NCBI GenBank assembly: GCA_034664105.1
Contig: JAXDIH010000167.1
Location: 1-41,199, forward strand
DNA: 41,199 nucleotides
Direction of reading: 5' to 3'
Origin: JACVRW01 sp034664105
GTDB taxonomy: Bacteria; Actinomycetota; Thermoleophilia; Solirubrobacterales; Thermoleophilaceae
The position numbers and the translations under genes are program-made. This document shows, piece by piece, positions 31,842 to 39,769 of this stretch. How positions within the stretch are numbered: position 1 is the first letter of the stretch; each line of letters begins with the position of its first letter. The notes below the pieces were generated by a model. It saw only the letters and a list, made by a program, of their open reading frames with translations. It made no database searches and was not told where the DNA came from.

Positions 31842-33094
31842 CGAGCGTCCGCGACCGCTTGCGTGAGAGTGTCCGAGTCGACGTAGCCCTCGAGCAGCTG
31901 CGCCTTGCCGGAGCGATCGATGATCACCACGGAGGGGGTCTGGGACACGCCCAGGTCCTCCACCAGCTTGCCGTAACGCTCGACCGCGTCGACCTCGTCG
32001 GTCAGCACGAGCGCGTTGGTGCGGCTCTCCAGGTTCCGTATGACCGGGGCCATCGCGCGGTCGTCGAGGCCGCGGGGGTTGCGGAACACGATCACGACCT
32101 TCTTGTGGGCGCGCACCGCGCGCGCCGCCCTGCGCGGGTTGGGGCTCGTCAGGGACGCGAGCGACGCGTCCGGCTGACCGGTGATGCCGTTGATGCCGCC
32201 CACGAGGGCGCTCGCCACCTGCCCGAGCGCGCCGCCGGGCGCGCCGGCGCGAACGTGCGCGGGCGCCTCGATCCGCTGCGGCTCGTTGACGTCGCTGAGC
32301 CTCACGTCGAGGTTGAGCCGTCCGCGGCCGGCGAACACGACCTCAGCCGAGAGCCGGCGCAGGATGTGGTCATCCGAGCCGACCCAGACGTCGAGGCTCG
32401 CCTTCCTGACGAGGCGGCTCACCGTGGCCGTATCGGGCAGCTCGACGCCGTTGGACTGCACGGCCTGCGCCAGGTCGTTGAAGACCGCCTTCGGGTCGAC
32501 GCGGGCGGAGACGTGCTCTGCCTTCACGCCGGCCACGCTGTCGGTGCCCTCGGACTTGACGTCGCGCACCCAGTTGCCCGGGTGCAGGTTGAGCGGAAGC
32601 TTCTGCTGGCCGGCCCCACCGGCGGCGAGGTTGGACACCAGCGGCGTCCACACGGCCGCGGGCACGCGCCAGCCGTTGTTGCCGCGGACGAAGTAGGCCT
32701 TGTCGCCGAGCGAGACCAGCCCGCCGCCCACCGACTGCTTGCCGGCGGAGAGCCGCACGTCGATGTCGAACTTGGGCATCTCCTTGGCGCCGGTGGTCTC
32801 GAATGCCCCCGAGACCGCGAACTTGCCGGCCGCCGGGCCGGAGCCGCCGCTGAACACGGCCTCAGCCGTAAAGCGGCCGCTATCGAGTTCGCCAAGGTTG
32901 AAGGCGGAGTTGAGGGTCTGCTCGGGCCCGGCCGCCGTGGTCGGGGCCGGCGCCGCCGGCGCCGCCTTCGTCTGCAGGACCGCCGGGGCGGCGTCGCCAT
33001 CCGACGCCGTCCGGGCGTTCTGGACGGCAAGTCCCGTGACGCCGAGCAGTAGAGCTCCGAGGACGGCAAGAAGGAAGGGGCGCGAGATCGCCAT
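31838..33094 (-). CDS. Membrane-anchored LppX-like protein with thioredoxin-like C-terminus
   Basis: The 418-residue exported protein has an N-terminal TM anchor (FLLAVLGALLLGVTGLAV), an Ala/Pro linker (about 38-58) and a beta-rich domain (about 60-265). That domain resembles the LppX/LprG lipoprotein fold: SGRFTAEAVFSGG, DKAYFVRGNNGWRVP, LPLNLHPGNWVRDVKSEG, VAGVKAEHVSARVD and DVWVGSDDHILRRLS. A C-terminal thioredoxin-like domain (about 315-418: KKVVIVFRNPRGLDDRAM, LGVSQTPSVVIIDRSG with the cis-Pro turn) has no CxxC, so redox activity is unlikely. It is the first gene before pilB under a sigma-28-like promoter. It may be a monoderm-specific pilus envelope component; this is inference. Confidence 0.72.
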   Translation of the reverse strand: MAISRPFLLAVLGALLLGVTGLAVQNARTASDGDAAPAVLQTKAAPAAPAPTTAAGPEQTLNSAFNLGELDSGRFTAEAVFSGGSGPAAGKFAVSGAFETTGAKEMPKFDIDVRLSAGKQSVGGGLVSLGDKAYFVRGNNGWRVPAAVWTPLVSNLAAGGAGQQKLPLNLHPGNWVRDVKSEGTDSVAGVKAEHVSARVDPKAVFNDLAQAVQSNGVELPDTATVSRLVRKASLDVWVGSDDHILRRLSAEVVFAGRGRLNLDVRLSDVNEPQRIEAPAHVRAGAPGGALGQVASALVGGINGITGQPDASLASLTSPNPRRAARAVRAHKKVVIVFRNPRGLDDRAMAPVIRNLESRTNALVLTDEVDAVERYGKLVEDLGVSQTPSVVIIDRSGKAQLLEGYVDSDTLTQAVADAR

Positions 33095-33102
33095 TGCCTC
33101 GC

Positions 33103-33130
33103 ATATCGGCAGCCCTTGGGGCCGGGTTTA
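33103..33130 (-). promoter_or_regulatory. Sigma-28-like promoter of the pilB cluster
   Basis: TAAA (33130-33127), 16-nt spacer, GCCGATAT (33110-33103) on the minus strand. The ATG at 33094 follows after eight bases, so transcripts should be leaderless or nearly so. It is the entry promoter for the envelope-protein gene, pilB, pilT and pilC. Confidence 0.7.
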
Positions 33131-33144
33131 GCGCAGGCGTGTCG

Positions 33145-33918
33145 TCATGCGTGGCGGGCCGCGCGCCGCATGGTCTCGACGGGTGCGGGCTGACCTGTCC
33201 AACGCTCGAAGCTGCGGGCACCCTGGCGCAGCAGCATCTCGAGGCCGTCGACAACGCGCGCGCCGCGCTGCTCGCCCCAGCGGCAGAGCGCCGTGGGCTC
33301 TCCGCCGTACACCACGTCGGCGACCAGCTCTGGCTCCAGGCGATCCAGCCCGAGCTCCGCGGGCAGGTCCTCCCCGCGCATGCCCACGCTGGTCACGTTC
33401 ACCAGCACGCGCGCCGGCTCGGGAGCGGCGGCGTGCCGTACGCCGAACTCGGCTGCCAGCTCGGCGGCCCGCTCCGGCGTGCGGTTCCACACGGCTACGT
33501 CGGCGCCGGCCTCGCGCAGCGACCACACCGCCGCGCGGCCGGTCCCCCCCGCCCCCAGCACGAGCGCGCTCACCCCCTGGAGGTCCATACCGAGCGCGTC
33601 GACCAGCCCGCCCGCATCGGTGTTGTCGCCGAGGATCCGCCCGCCCTCGAAGCTGAGCGTGTTGACGGCGCCGATGGCGGCTGCCGCCTCCGTGCGCTCG
33701 TCGGCCAGGTCGTGGGCGGCGACCTTGTGCGGAATCGTCACGTTGGCGCCGCGGTAGCCCGAGCCGGACAGGCCCCGCACGACCTCGTCGAAGCGCTCGG
33801 GCGCCACCGGCAGCCGCACGTAGCGCCAATCGAGGCCCAGCTCGGCGAACGCCGCGTTCATCATGGCGGGCGAGCGGCTGTGCCCGACGGGGAACCCGAG
33901 GACGCCCGCCAGCGTCAA
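33145..33918 (-). CDS. aroE: Shikimate dehydrogenase
   Basis: The 257-residue NADP-dependent enzyme reduces 3-dehydroshikimate to shikimate. LGFPVGHSRSPAMMNAAF is the substrate site, GANVTIPHKVAA contains the catalytic Lys, GDNTDAGG the catalytic Asp, and LGAGGTGRAAVW the NADP loop, with NRTPERA for the 2'-phosphate. NVTSVGMRGED and GLEMLLRQG follow. The start is TTG 33918, overlapping the mltG stop (TTGA); no ATG or GTG fits the length. It ends just before the sigma-28-like promoter of the pil cluster. Confidence 0.94.
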   Translation of the reverse strand: MTLAGVLGFPVGHSRSPAMMNAAFAELGLDWRYVRLPVAPERFDEVVRGLSGSGYRGANVTIPHKVAAHDLADERTEAAAAIGAVNTLSFEGGRILGDNTDAGGLVDALGMDLQGVSALVLGAGGTGRAAVWSLREAGADVAVWNRTPERAAELAAEFGVRHAAAPEPARVLVNVTSVGMRGEDLPAELGLDRLEPELVADVVYGGEPTALCRWGEQRGARVVDGLEMLLRQGARSFERWTGQPAPVETMRRAARHA

Positions 33919-35192
33919 CAGCTCGTTGGCGACTTGCCGCCGCGCTTCTCGCGTGCTTGGTTGTAGGCGTCCACGTAGCGCTGGAACTCCGCGTCCGTGG
34001 CGGCGAAGTTGTGCTGGCCGCAGGCGTTGGGCTTGACCACGTAGAACAGGAAATCGGTCTTGGCGGGATGCGCGGCGGCCTGGATCGAGGACAGGCCCGG
34101 GCTGCCGATCGGTCCCGGCGGCAGCCCGGAGTGCACGCGCGTGTTGTACGGCGAGGGGTTCTGCAGCTCGGACTGCTTGAGCGGCGACTTCCAGTTGCCG
34201 ACCGCGAAACGCGTGGTCGCGTCGATGTCGAGGCGCAGGTCGTTCTTGAGCCGGTTGTAGATCACCGAGGCGATGATCGGCCGCTCCTTGGCGACCCCGG
34301 CCTCGCGCTCGACCAGCGACGCGATGATCAGCACGTCATAGGGCGTCAGGTTCTTGCGGCGCGCGTAGCCCAGGTCGACCTTGTCGAAGTTGCGCTTGAA
34401 GGCGGTCAGCTGCTCGCCGACCAGCTTGCGCACCGGCTGGCCCTTCTTGAGCTCATAGGTGGCCGGGAATAGGAAGCCCTCGAGGCTCGTCGCGCCCTTC
34501 GCCTTGTAGTCGCGCGGATCGAGCGCGGGGTTGCGGCGAGTGGCCTTGACGTAGTTCCCGCGCAGGCGCTTGACCAGCGGCGCCACCTCCCGGCGGGAGC
34601 GGCCCTCCGGGATCGTGATCCGGACGACGTTCGGCGGCAGGCCCTGCTCCAAGCGGTCCAGCACGGCGGTGAAGCTCATGTCGCGCGCCAGCCGGTAGCT
34701 GCCGGGCTTGAGGTCGCCGCTGCGGCCGGCGAGGCGGGCGCGCAGCTGGAAGAAGGACGAGCTGGACACCACTCCCTCGCCCTCCAGCGTGTCCGCGATC
34801 TGGCCGAGGCTGGCGCCCTGCGGGATCACCACGGCCACCTGGCCGTGGCCGTCGCCGGTGAACGGCTGGAAGAGCGAGACCGCGAACCACCCGAGGCCCA
34901 CCACCACGATCACGATGGCGGCGAGGGCCACGAGCCGGGCCCAGCGCGGCCGGGCCGCGGGGGCCGGCCGCCACGGCGGCACGCCGTGCCCGTCCAACGA
35001 GGCCGGCTCCGCCGCGGGGTCGCGGGTGAGCGCCTCGGCCTCGGCCAGCCAGTCCCGGGGCTCGGGCGGCGGGGGTGGCAGCACGGGCTCGGGTACGGGA
35101 CGGCCGGAGCGCGCGGCCTTGCGAGCCGCCCTGCGGTCGGCCCGTGCCCGGCGCGCGGCTTCGCGGTCCTCCGGCGAGCGTCCGTCGGTCAC
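33915..35192 (-). CDS. mltG: Endolytic murein transglycosylase MltG
   Basis: The 425-residue protein has an N-terminal Arg/Pro-rich cytoplasmic tail of about 80 residues, longer than in E. coli. One TM (ARLVALAAIVIVVVGLGWFA), a LysM-like region (VVIPQGASLGQIADTLEGEG) and the YceG catalytic domain follow. The catalytic Glu is in SLVEREAG, and SPYNTRVHSGLPPGPIGSPG matches the conserved loop. It cuts nascent glycan strands at the outer membrane face. GTG 35192 overlaps the ruvX stop (GTGA). Confidence 0.93.
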   Translation of the reverse strand: MTDGRSPEDREAARRARADRRAARKAARSGRPVPEPVLPPPPPEPRDWLAEAEALTRDPAAEPASLDGHGVPPWRPAPAARPRWARLVALAAIVIVVVGLGWFAVSLFQPFTGDGHGQVAVVIPQGASLGQIADTLEGEGVVSSSSFFQLRARLAGRSGDLKPGSYRLARDMSFTAVLDRLEQGLPPNVVRITIPEGRSRREVAPLVKRLRGNYVKATRRNPALDPRDYKAKGATSLEGFLFPATYELKKGQPVRKLVGEQLTAFKRNFDKVDLGYARRKNLTPYDVLIIASLVEREAGVAKERPIIASVIYNRLKNDLRLDIDATTRFAVGNWKSPLKQSELQNPSPYNTRVHSGLPPGPIGSPGLSSIQAAAHPAKTDFLFYVVKPNACGQHNFAATDAEFQRYVDAYNQAREKRGGKSPTSC

Positions 35193-35590
35193 CTGTGCGC
35201 GCTCGCGGACGTGCGGGCGAGATAGCTCTCGAGCAGGTGGGCGGCGGCCCGGGAGTCCTCGTCCCCTGCCCCACCGGTGCGCTCGGCGAGCCTCGTCGTG
35301 AGGCGCTCGTCGTGCAGCTCCACCGGGACGTTCAGTCTCCGGTCCAGGCGCTCGGCAAACGCCCGCGCGGCAAGGGCCTGGTCCCCCTGCTCGCCCTGGA
35401 GCGTTAGCGGCAGTCCGACGACGACGCGCTCTACCCCCTTCTCCTCGACCAGCCGAGCGAGCGCGGCGAGCCCCTTCTTGGAATCCGGTCGGTCGACCGC
35501 CGCCACCGGCGTGGCGAGCGTGCCGGACGGGTCCGAGATCGCGCAGCCGCAGCGGGCCGACCCGTGGTCGAGAGCGAGGATTCGCGCCAT
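35189..35590 (-). CDS. ruvX: RuvX/YqgF family RNase H-fold nuclease
   Basis: The 133-residue protein has ILALDHGSARCGCAISDPSG at the N-terminus, VVGLPLTLQGEQG in the middle and HDERLTTRLAE near 95, the RNase H-like acidic set of the YqgF family. The family is linked to pre-16S rRNA 5' processing and Holliday-junction resolution. ATG 35590 overlaps the alaS stop (TGATG). Confidence 0.93.
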   Translation of the reverse strand: MARILALDHGSARCGCAISDPSGTLATPVAAVDRPDSKKGLAALARLVEEKGVERVVVGLPLTLQGEQGDQALAARAFAERLDRRLNVPVELHDERLTTRLAERTGGAGDEDSRAAAHLLESYLARTSASAHR

Positions 35591-38223
35591 CAGCCTTGGA
35601 GCGCCTGCTCGATCGCGGTCCGCGCCGTGGCCAGCGCCTCGGGCAGCTTCTCGGGATCGCGTCCGCCGGCCTGCGCCATCGTGTCGCGCCCGCCGCCGCC
35701 GCCTCCGGCCACCTCGGCCGCGGCGCGCACGATCTCGCCGGCCTTCACGCCACGCTCGACCACCTCCGGAGCGACGTTCGCCACCAGGTGCACGCGCCCG
35801 TCGACCGCTGTGCCCAGCACCACAACGGCCTCCCCCAGCCGCTGCCGCACGGCGTCGGAGAGCGCCAGCAGCGCTTTCGCATCCGGCGCGGTCACGGGCT
35901 CCACCACCACGCGGACGCCCGCGATCTCGTCGGCTCCCTCCACGAGCTGGTCGGCCACGCCGCGGTCGGGGGCGGCGCCGCCGCGCTCCAGCTCCTTGAC
36001 GCGCTCGCTGAGGCGCTCCACCGTGCGCACCACGGAGTCCTCCGGCACCCGCAGCAGCGTGGCCAGCTCGCGCAGGCGCTCGCTGCGCTCGCGGAACAGC
36101 TCCGCGCTCGCGGGCCCGGTGATCGCCTCGATGCGCCGCACGTTCGAGGCGCTCGAGCTCTCGTTGACCAGGTGGAACAGGCCCAGCTCGCCCGTGGAAG
36201 CAACGTGCGTGCCACCGCACAGCTCGCGCGACACCGCGTCGACCTCGACCATCCGCACGCGGTCGCCGTACTTCTCGCCGAACAGCGCCATCGCGCCGAG
36301 CCGCTCGGCCTCGTCGCGGCTGGTCTCGATCGCGCGGACCGGGTGGTTGCCCTCGACCCAGCCGGACACCATTCGCTCGACCGCGGCCAGCTCGTCGTCG
36401 GAGAGGCGGGCGCCGTGCGTGAAGTCGAAGCGCAGCTTGTCCGGGCCGACGTAGGAGCCGGCCTGCCGGACGTGGGTGCCGAGCTGGTCGCGCAGCGCCG
36501 CGTGCAACAGGTGCGTGGCCGTGTGGTTGCGCATGGTGGCCAGCCGCTCGCCGCGCTCGACCACCGCCCGCGCGGACTCGCCGGGGCCGATCTCGCCTTC
36601 GAGTGGCTCCAGCGCCAGCGCCTGGTCGTCTCCCAGGCGGTAGACGTCGACCACGCGGGCCCGGCCGCTGGGCGTCTCGACCAGCCCGGTGTCGGACACC
36701 TGGCCGCCGCCCTCCGGGTAGAAGGGCGACTCCTCGAGCTTGGCCAGCACCCAGCCGTTGGCGCGCTCGGCCACGCGCAGGACCGTCTCGGCCTCGGTCG
36801 TCTCGTAGCCCACGAAGCGCGTGCGGAAGCCGGCGTCGCGCGCGAAGCGCATCACGTCCTCGTGCTTGAGATGCACGTCCGCGCCGTCATCCGCGGTCGC
36901 CCGCGCTCCGCGGCTGCGCGACACCTCACGCGCCCGCTCCATCAGCTCCTCGAAGCCCTGGTCGTCGACCGACAGGCCCTCCTCGGCCAGCAGCTCCCTG
37001 GTCATCTCGTACGGGAAGCCAAAGGTGTCGTGGAGGCGGAAGGCGTCCTCGGCGGAGACCCAGGAGGTCTGGTCGTGCTTCGCCTGGTCGATCAGCTCGG
37101 ACAGCAGGCGCTCGCCCTGCTCGAGCGTCCGCCCGAAGCTCTCCTCCTCGGTGCGCGCCCAGCGCTCGATCGTCGGCCACTCGCGCTCGAGCTCGGGATA
37201 CGCGTAGCTCATCACGTCCACCACGCGCCGGTAGAGGTCGGCGAGGAAGGGTCCCTCGATGCCGAGCACGTGGCCCTGGCGCATCGCGCGGCGCATGATC
37301 CGGCGCAGCACGTAGCCGCGATCCTCGTTCGACGGCACCACCCCGTCGGCCAGCAGGAACGCACCGCCGCGGCCGTGATCGGCCAGTATCCCGAGCGCTC
37401 GGGTGGTCTCGAAGTCCTGGCCCCAGGAGCGCCCCGACCGCTGCTCGCCGAACTCGACCAGCGGGCGCAGCTCGTCGGTCTCGAACACCGACTCGACTCC
37501 CTGGAGGATCGCCGCCATGCGCTCCACCCCCATGCCCGTGTCGATGTTCTTCATGGGCAGCTCCGTCAGCGAGCCGTCCCCGTGGAGCTCGTACTGCATG
37601 AACACGAGGTTCCAGAACTCGAGGAAGCGCTCGGTGTCGTCGCCCGGGCGGTCCTCCTCGGCGCCGAACGCCAAGCCGCGGTCGAGGTAGAGCTCGGAGC
37701 ACGGGCCGCAGGGACCGGTCGGCCCGGACTGCCAGAAGTTGTCCTCGCGACCGAGCAGCACGATGCGCTCCTCGGGGATGCCGATCGAGCGCCAGCACTC
37801 GATCGCCTCCTCGTCGGGCCCGAGCCCCAGCTCCTCGTCGCCGCCGAAGACCGTGATCCAGATGCTGTCGGGGTCCAGCTGGAAGCCCTGGGTGGACAGC
37901 TCCCAGGCGTACTCGGCCGCGCCCTGCTTGAAGTAGTCGCCGACGGAGAAGTTGCCGAGCATCTCGAAGAACGTGAGGTGGCGCTTGGTGGTGCCGACCA
38001 CCTCGATGTCGACGGTCCGGAAGCTCTTCTGGCACGAGGTCAAGCGCCGCGCCGGCGGCTCCTCCTCGCCGCGGAAATACGGCTTCAGCGGCTGCATTCC
38101 GGCGGTGGTCAGGAGCACCGAGGGGTCGTGGACGGACGGCACCAGCGGCGCCGAGGGCAGGCGCAGATGACCGCGCTCCTCGAAGAACGACAGGAACCGC
38201 TCGCGGATCTCGCGGGCCTTCAT
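35590..38223 (-). CDS. alaS: Alanyl-tRNA synthetase
   Basis: The full-length 877-residue class II synthetase begins MKAREIRERFLSFFEERGH. The aminoacylation domain has SAPLVPSVHDPSVLLTTAGM and the class II motifs (EMLGNFSVGDYFK). The editing domain has HTATHLLHAALRD (about 560) and CGGTHVASTGELG (about 660), all zinc ligands present. The C-Ala domain ends with a glycine-rich GGGGGGRDTMAQAGG. ATG 38223 follows TAGACT by eight bases, a possible leaderless promoter. It heads the alaS-ruvX-mltG-aroE operon. No T-box elements are seen upstream. Confidence 0.97.
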   Translation of the reverse strand: MKAREIRERFLSFFEERGHLRLPSAPLVPSVHDPSVLLTTAGMQPLKPYFRGEEEPPARRLTSCQKSFRTVDIEVVGTTKRHLTFFEMLGNFSVGDYFKQGAAEYAWELSTQGFQLDPDSIWITVFGGDEELGLGPDEEAIECWRSIGIPEERIVLLGREDNFWQSGPTGPCGPCSELYLDRGLAFGAEEDRPGDDTERFLEFWNLVFMQYELHGDGSLTELPMKNIDTGMGVERMAAILQGVESVFETDELRPLVEFGEQRSGRSWGQDFETTRALGILADHGRGGAFLLADGVVPSNEDRGYVLRRIMRRAMRQGHVLGIEGPFLADLYRRVVDVMSYAYPELEREWPTIERWARTEEESFGRTLEQGERLLSELIDQAKHDQTSWVSAEDAFRLHDTFGFPYEMTRELLAEEGLSVDDQGFEELMERAREVSRSRGARATADDGADVHLKHEDVMRFARDAGFRTRFVGYETTEAETVLRVAERANGWVLAKLEESPFYPEGGGQVSDTGLVETPSGRARVVDVYRLGDDQALALEPLEGEIGPGESARAVVERGERLATMRNHTATHLLHAALRDQLGTHVRQAGSYVGPDKLRFDFTHGARLSDDELAAVERMVSGWVEGNHPVRAIETSRDEAERLGAMALFGEKYGDRVRMVEVDAVSRELCGGTHVASTGELGLFHLVNESSSASNVRRIEAITGPASAELFRERSERLRELATLLRVPEDSVVRTVERLSERVKELERGGAAPDRGVADQLVEGADEIAGVRVVVEPVTAPDAKALLALSDAVRQRLGEAVVVLGTAVDGRVHLVANVAPEVVERGVKAGEIVRAAAEVAGGGGGGRDTMAQAGGRDPEKLPEALATARTAIEQALQG

Positions 38224-38295
38224 GCCGGTGGAGTCTAGGCGCGCAAGCGGCCTTGCAGAGGGCCCGATCCGTGCAAGTTCCGGCCAGATCTACCC

Positions 38296-38321
38296 AAAGG
38301 CTCCCGCCGAAGTGGAGCTTT
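38296..38321 (+). other. Hairpin in the leader of the HD-GYP gene
   Basis: AAAG-g-CTCC (38296-38304), nine-base loop CGCCGAAGT, GGAG-CTTT (38314-38321) form an eight-pair stem with one bulged G, in the 157-bp region between alaS and the HD-GYP gene. The word CAAAGG recurs after it. It may be a leader RNA element of the HD-GYP gene. No U-tract follows. Confidence 0.35.
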
Positions 38322-38392
38322 AGTCCTCAAAGGTGTGCATTGCGTGTGCGCCCTCTTTCGCTGCCCCCCTGAACTTGACGATGAGGCGGGTG

Positions 38393-39769
38393 ATGCTCGA
38401 CGAGCAGCTTGTCGGCGAGGCGCGCGTGCGCCGCGCGCAGCCCATGCCCCGCCGCGAAGGTCGGGTTTACGCTGCTTCAGCCACCGCGTTCCTCGCGGTC
38501 GCCGCTGTGTTGGCCTACGTGCTCCCGTGGGAGCGCGACTCCCAAGCCCTCCTCGTCCTGGGACTGGTGGCGGGGTACGCGGTCGTCTCGCGCGTCCGCT
38601 TCGAGTTCGGCGACACCTACGTCGTCCCGGAACAGCTCGTCTTCGTCTCGATGGTGGCGCTCGCGCCGCTGCCGCTGGTCCCGCTGATGGTGGCGGCCGG
38701 CGCGGTGCTCGGCGTGCTGCCGGACTTCGTGCGCGGGCGCTGGCACTGGGACAAGACGATCACGACCGTGGGCGACTGCTGGTTCTCGGTCGGCCCCGTC
38801 CTGGTCCTGTCTGCCTTCGCTCCGGAGACCGCCACCCTCGAGCTGGCCGGCTACTACGTGCTGGCCTACATCGCGCAGGTCGCCGGCGACCTGTCCTGGG
38901 CAGTGCTGCGCAATCAGCTGATCGAGCGTCTGCCCCTCCGCGAAGTCCTGACCTACTTCGGCGGGATCACCCGCTTCGACGCGATCCTCTCGCCGATCGC
39001 CTTCCTCGCCGCGGTGAGCGCGTCGTCGGAGCCGATCGCCCTGGTGGCGCTCGCGCCGCTGGTGTGGCTGCTCGAGATCTTCTCGCGCGATCGGCGCGAG
39101 CGGTACGCCGCCGCACTGGAGCTGAACCGCGCCTACCGCGGGACGGTCATGCTGCTGTCCGACGTGCTCGAGCACGAGGACGAGTACACGGCCGACCACT
39201 CGCGCTCCGTCGTCGATCTGGTCAACGCCGTGGCGGACGAGCTCGACATCGACCGCGAGGAGCGCCAGGAGCTCGAGTTCGCCGCGATGCTCCATGACGT
39301 CGGCAAGATCTCGATCCCCAAGGAGATCCTCCACAAGCCCGCCGCGCTCACCGACCCCGAATTCGAGATCATCAAGCACCACACGATCGAGGGCCAGTTC
39401 ATGCTCGATCGCGTCGGGGGCCTGCTCGGCCGCGTCGGAAATGTCGTGCGCTCGTGCCACGAGCGCTGGGACGGCAGGGGCTATCCCGACCAGCTGAAGG
39501 GCGAGCAGATCCCTCTGGCCGCCCGCATCGTGTTCGTCTGCGACGCCTACAACGCGATGACGACCGACCGTCCGTACCGCGCCGCGATGAAGTCGGAGGC
39601 AGCGCTCAAGGAGCTGATCGACAACTCCGGCACCCAGTTCGACCCGATTGCGGTCGCCGGCCTAGTGAGTGTGGTCGAGCGGGGCGACCTTGCCGTCACC
39701 AGCTCGGACGGCGTCCGCGCCCTCCTCGCCAACCGCCCCACGCCGGAAGGTGCCGGCGCGCCGAACTAG
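38393..39769 (+). CDS. Membrane HD-GYP domain c-di-GMP phosphodiesterase
   Basis: The 458-residue protein has an N-terminal membrane region of about six segments (about 27-235) and a cytoplasmic HD-GYP domain (about 255-430). The HD motif is MLHDVGKISIPKEIL, followed by KPAALTDPEFEIIKHHTIEG, SCHERWDGRGYPDQLKGEQI (the GYP motif) and RIVFVCDAYNAMTTDRPYR. The usual HHE before the GYP motif reads CHE; other metal residues look intact, so it should hydrolyse c-di-GMP. Starts are uncertain: ATG 38393 has GAGG six bases upstream; ATG 38381 is in frame. Its last 108 bases overlap the MFS gene on the other strand. Confidence 0.88.
   Translation: MLDEQLVGEARVRRAQPMPRREGRVYAASATAFLAVAAVLAYVLPWERDSQALLVLGLVAGYAVVSRVRFEFGDTYVVPEQLVFVSMVALAPLPLVPLMVAAGAVLGVLPDFVRGRWHWDKTITTVGDCWFSVGPVLVLSAFAPETATLELAGYYVLAYIAQVAGDLSWAVLRNQLIERLPLREVLTYFGGITRFDAILSPIAFLAAVSASSEPIALVALAPLVWLLEIFSRDRRERYAAALELNRAYRGTVMLLSDVLEHEDEYTADHSRSVVDLVNAVADELDIDREERQELEFAAMLHDVGKISIPKEILHKPAALTDPEFEIIKHHTIEGQFMLDRVGGLLGRVGNVVRSCHERWDGRGYPDQLKGEQIPLAARIVFVCDAYNAMTTDRPYRAAMKSEAALKELIDNSGTQFDPIAVAGLVSVVERGDLAVTSSDGVRALLANRPTPEGAGAPN

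Noticed and set aside
35596..38238. Very long open frame on the plus strand antisense to alaS (about 880 codons), and similar ones opposite the GGDEF, glycosyltransferase and SpeE-like genes
   Set aside because: These are shadows caused by high GC at third positions; the translations are Arg/Gly/Leu/His-rich with no domain, whereas the opposite strand has complete conserved proteins.
38224..38340. Possible T-box leader for alaS
   Set aside because: No AGGGTGGNACCGCG-type antiterminator sequence and no terminator between the promoter region and alaS.
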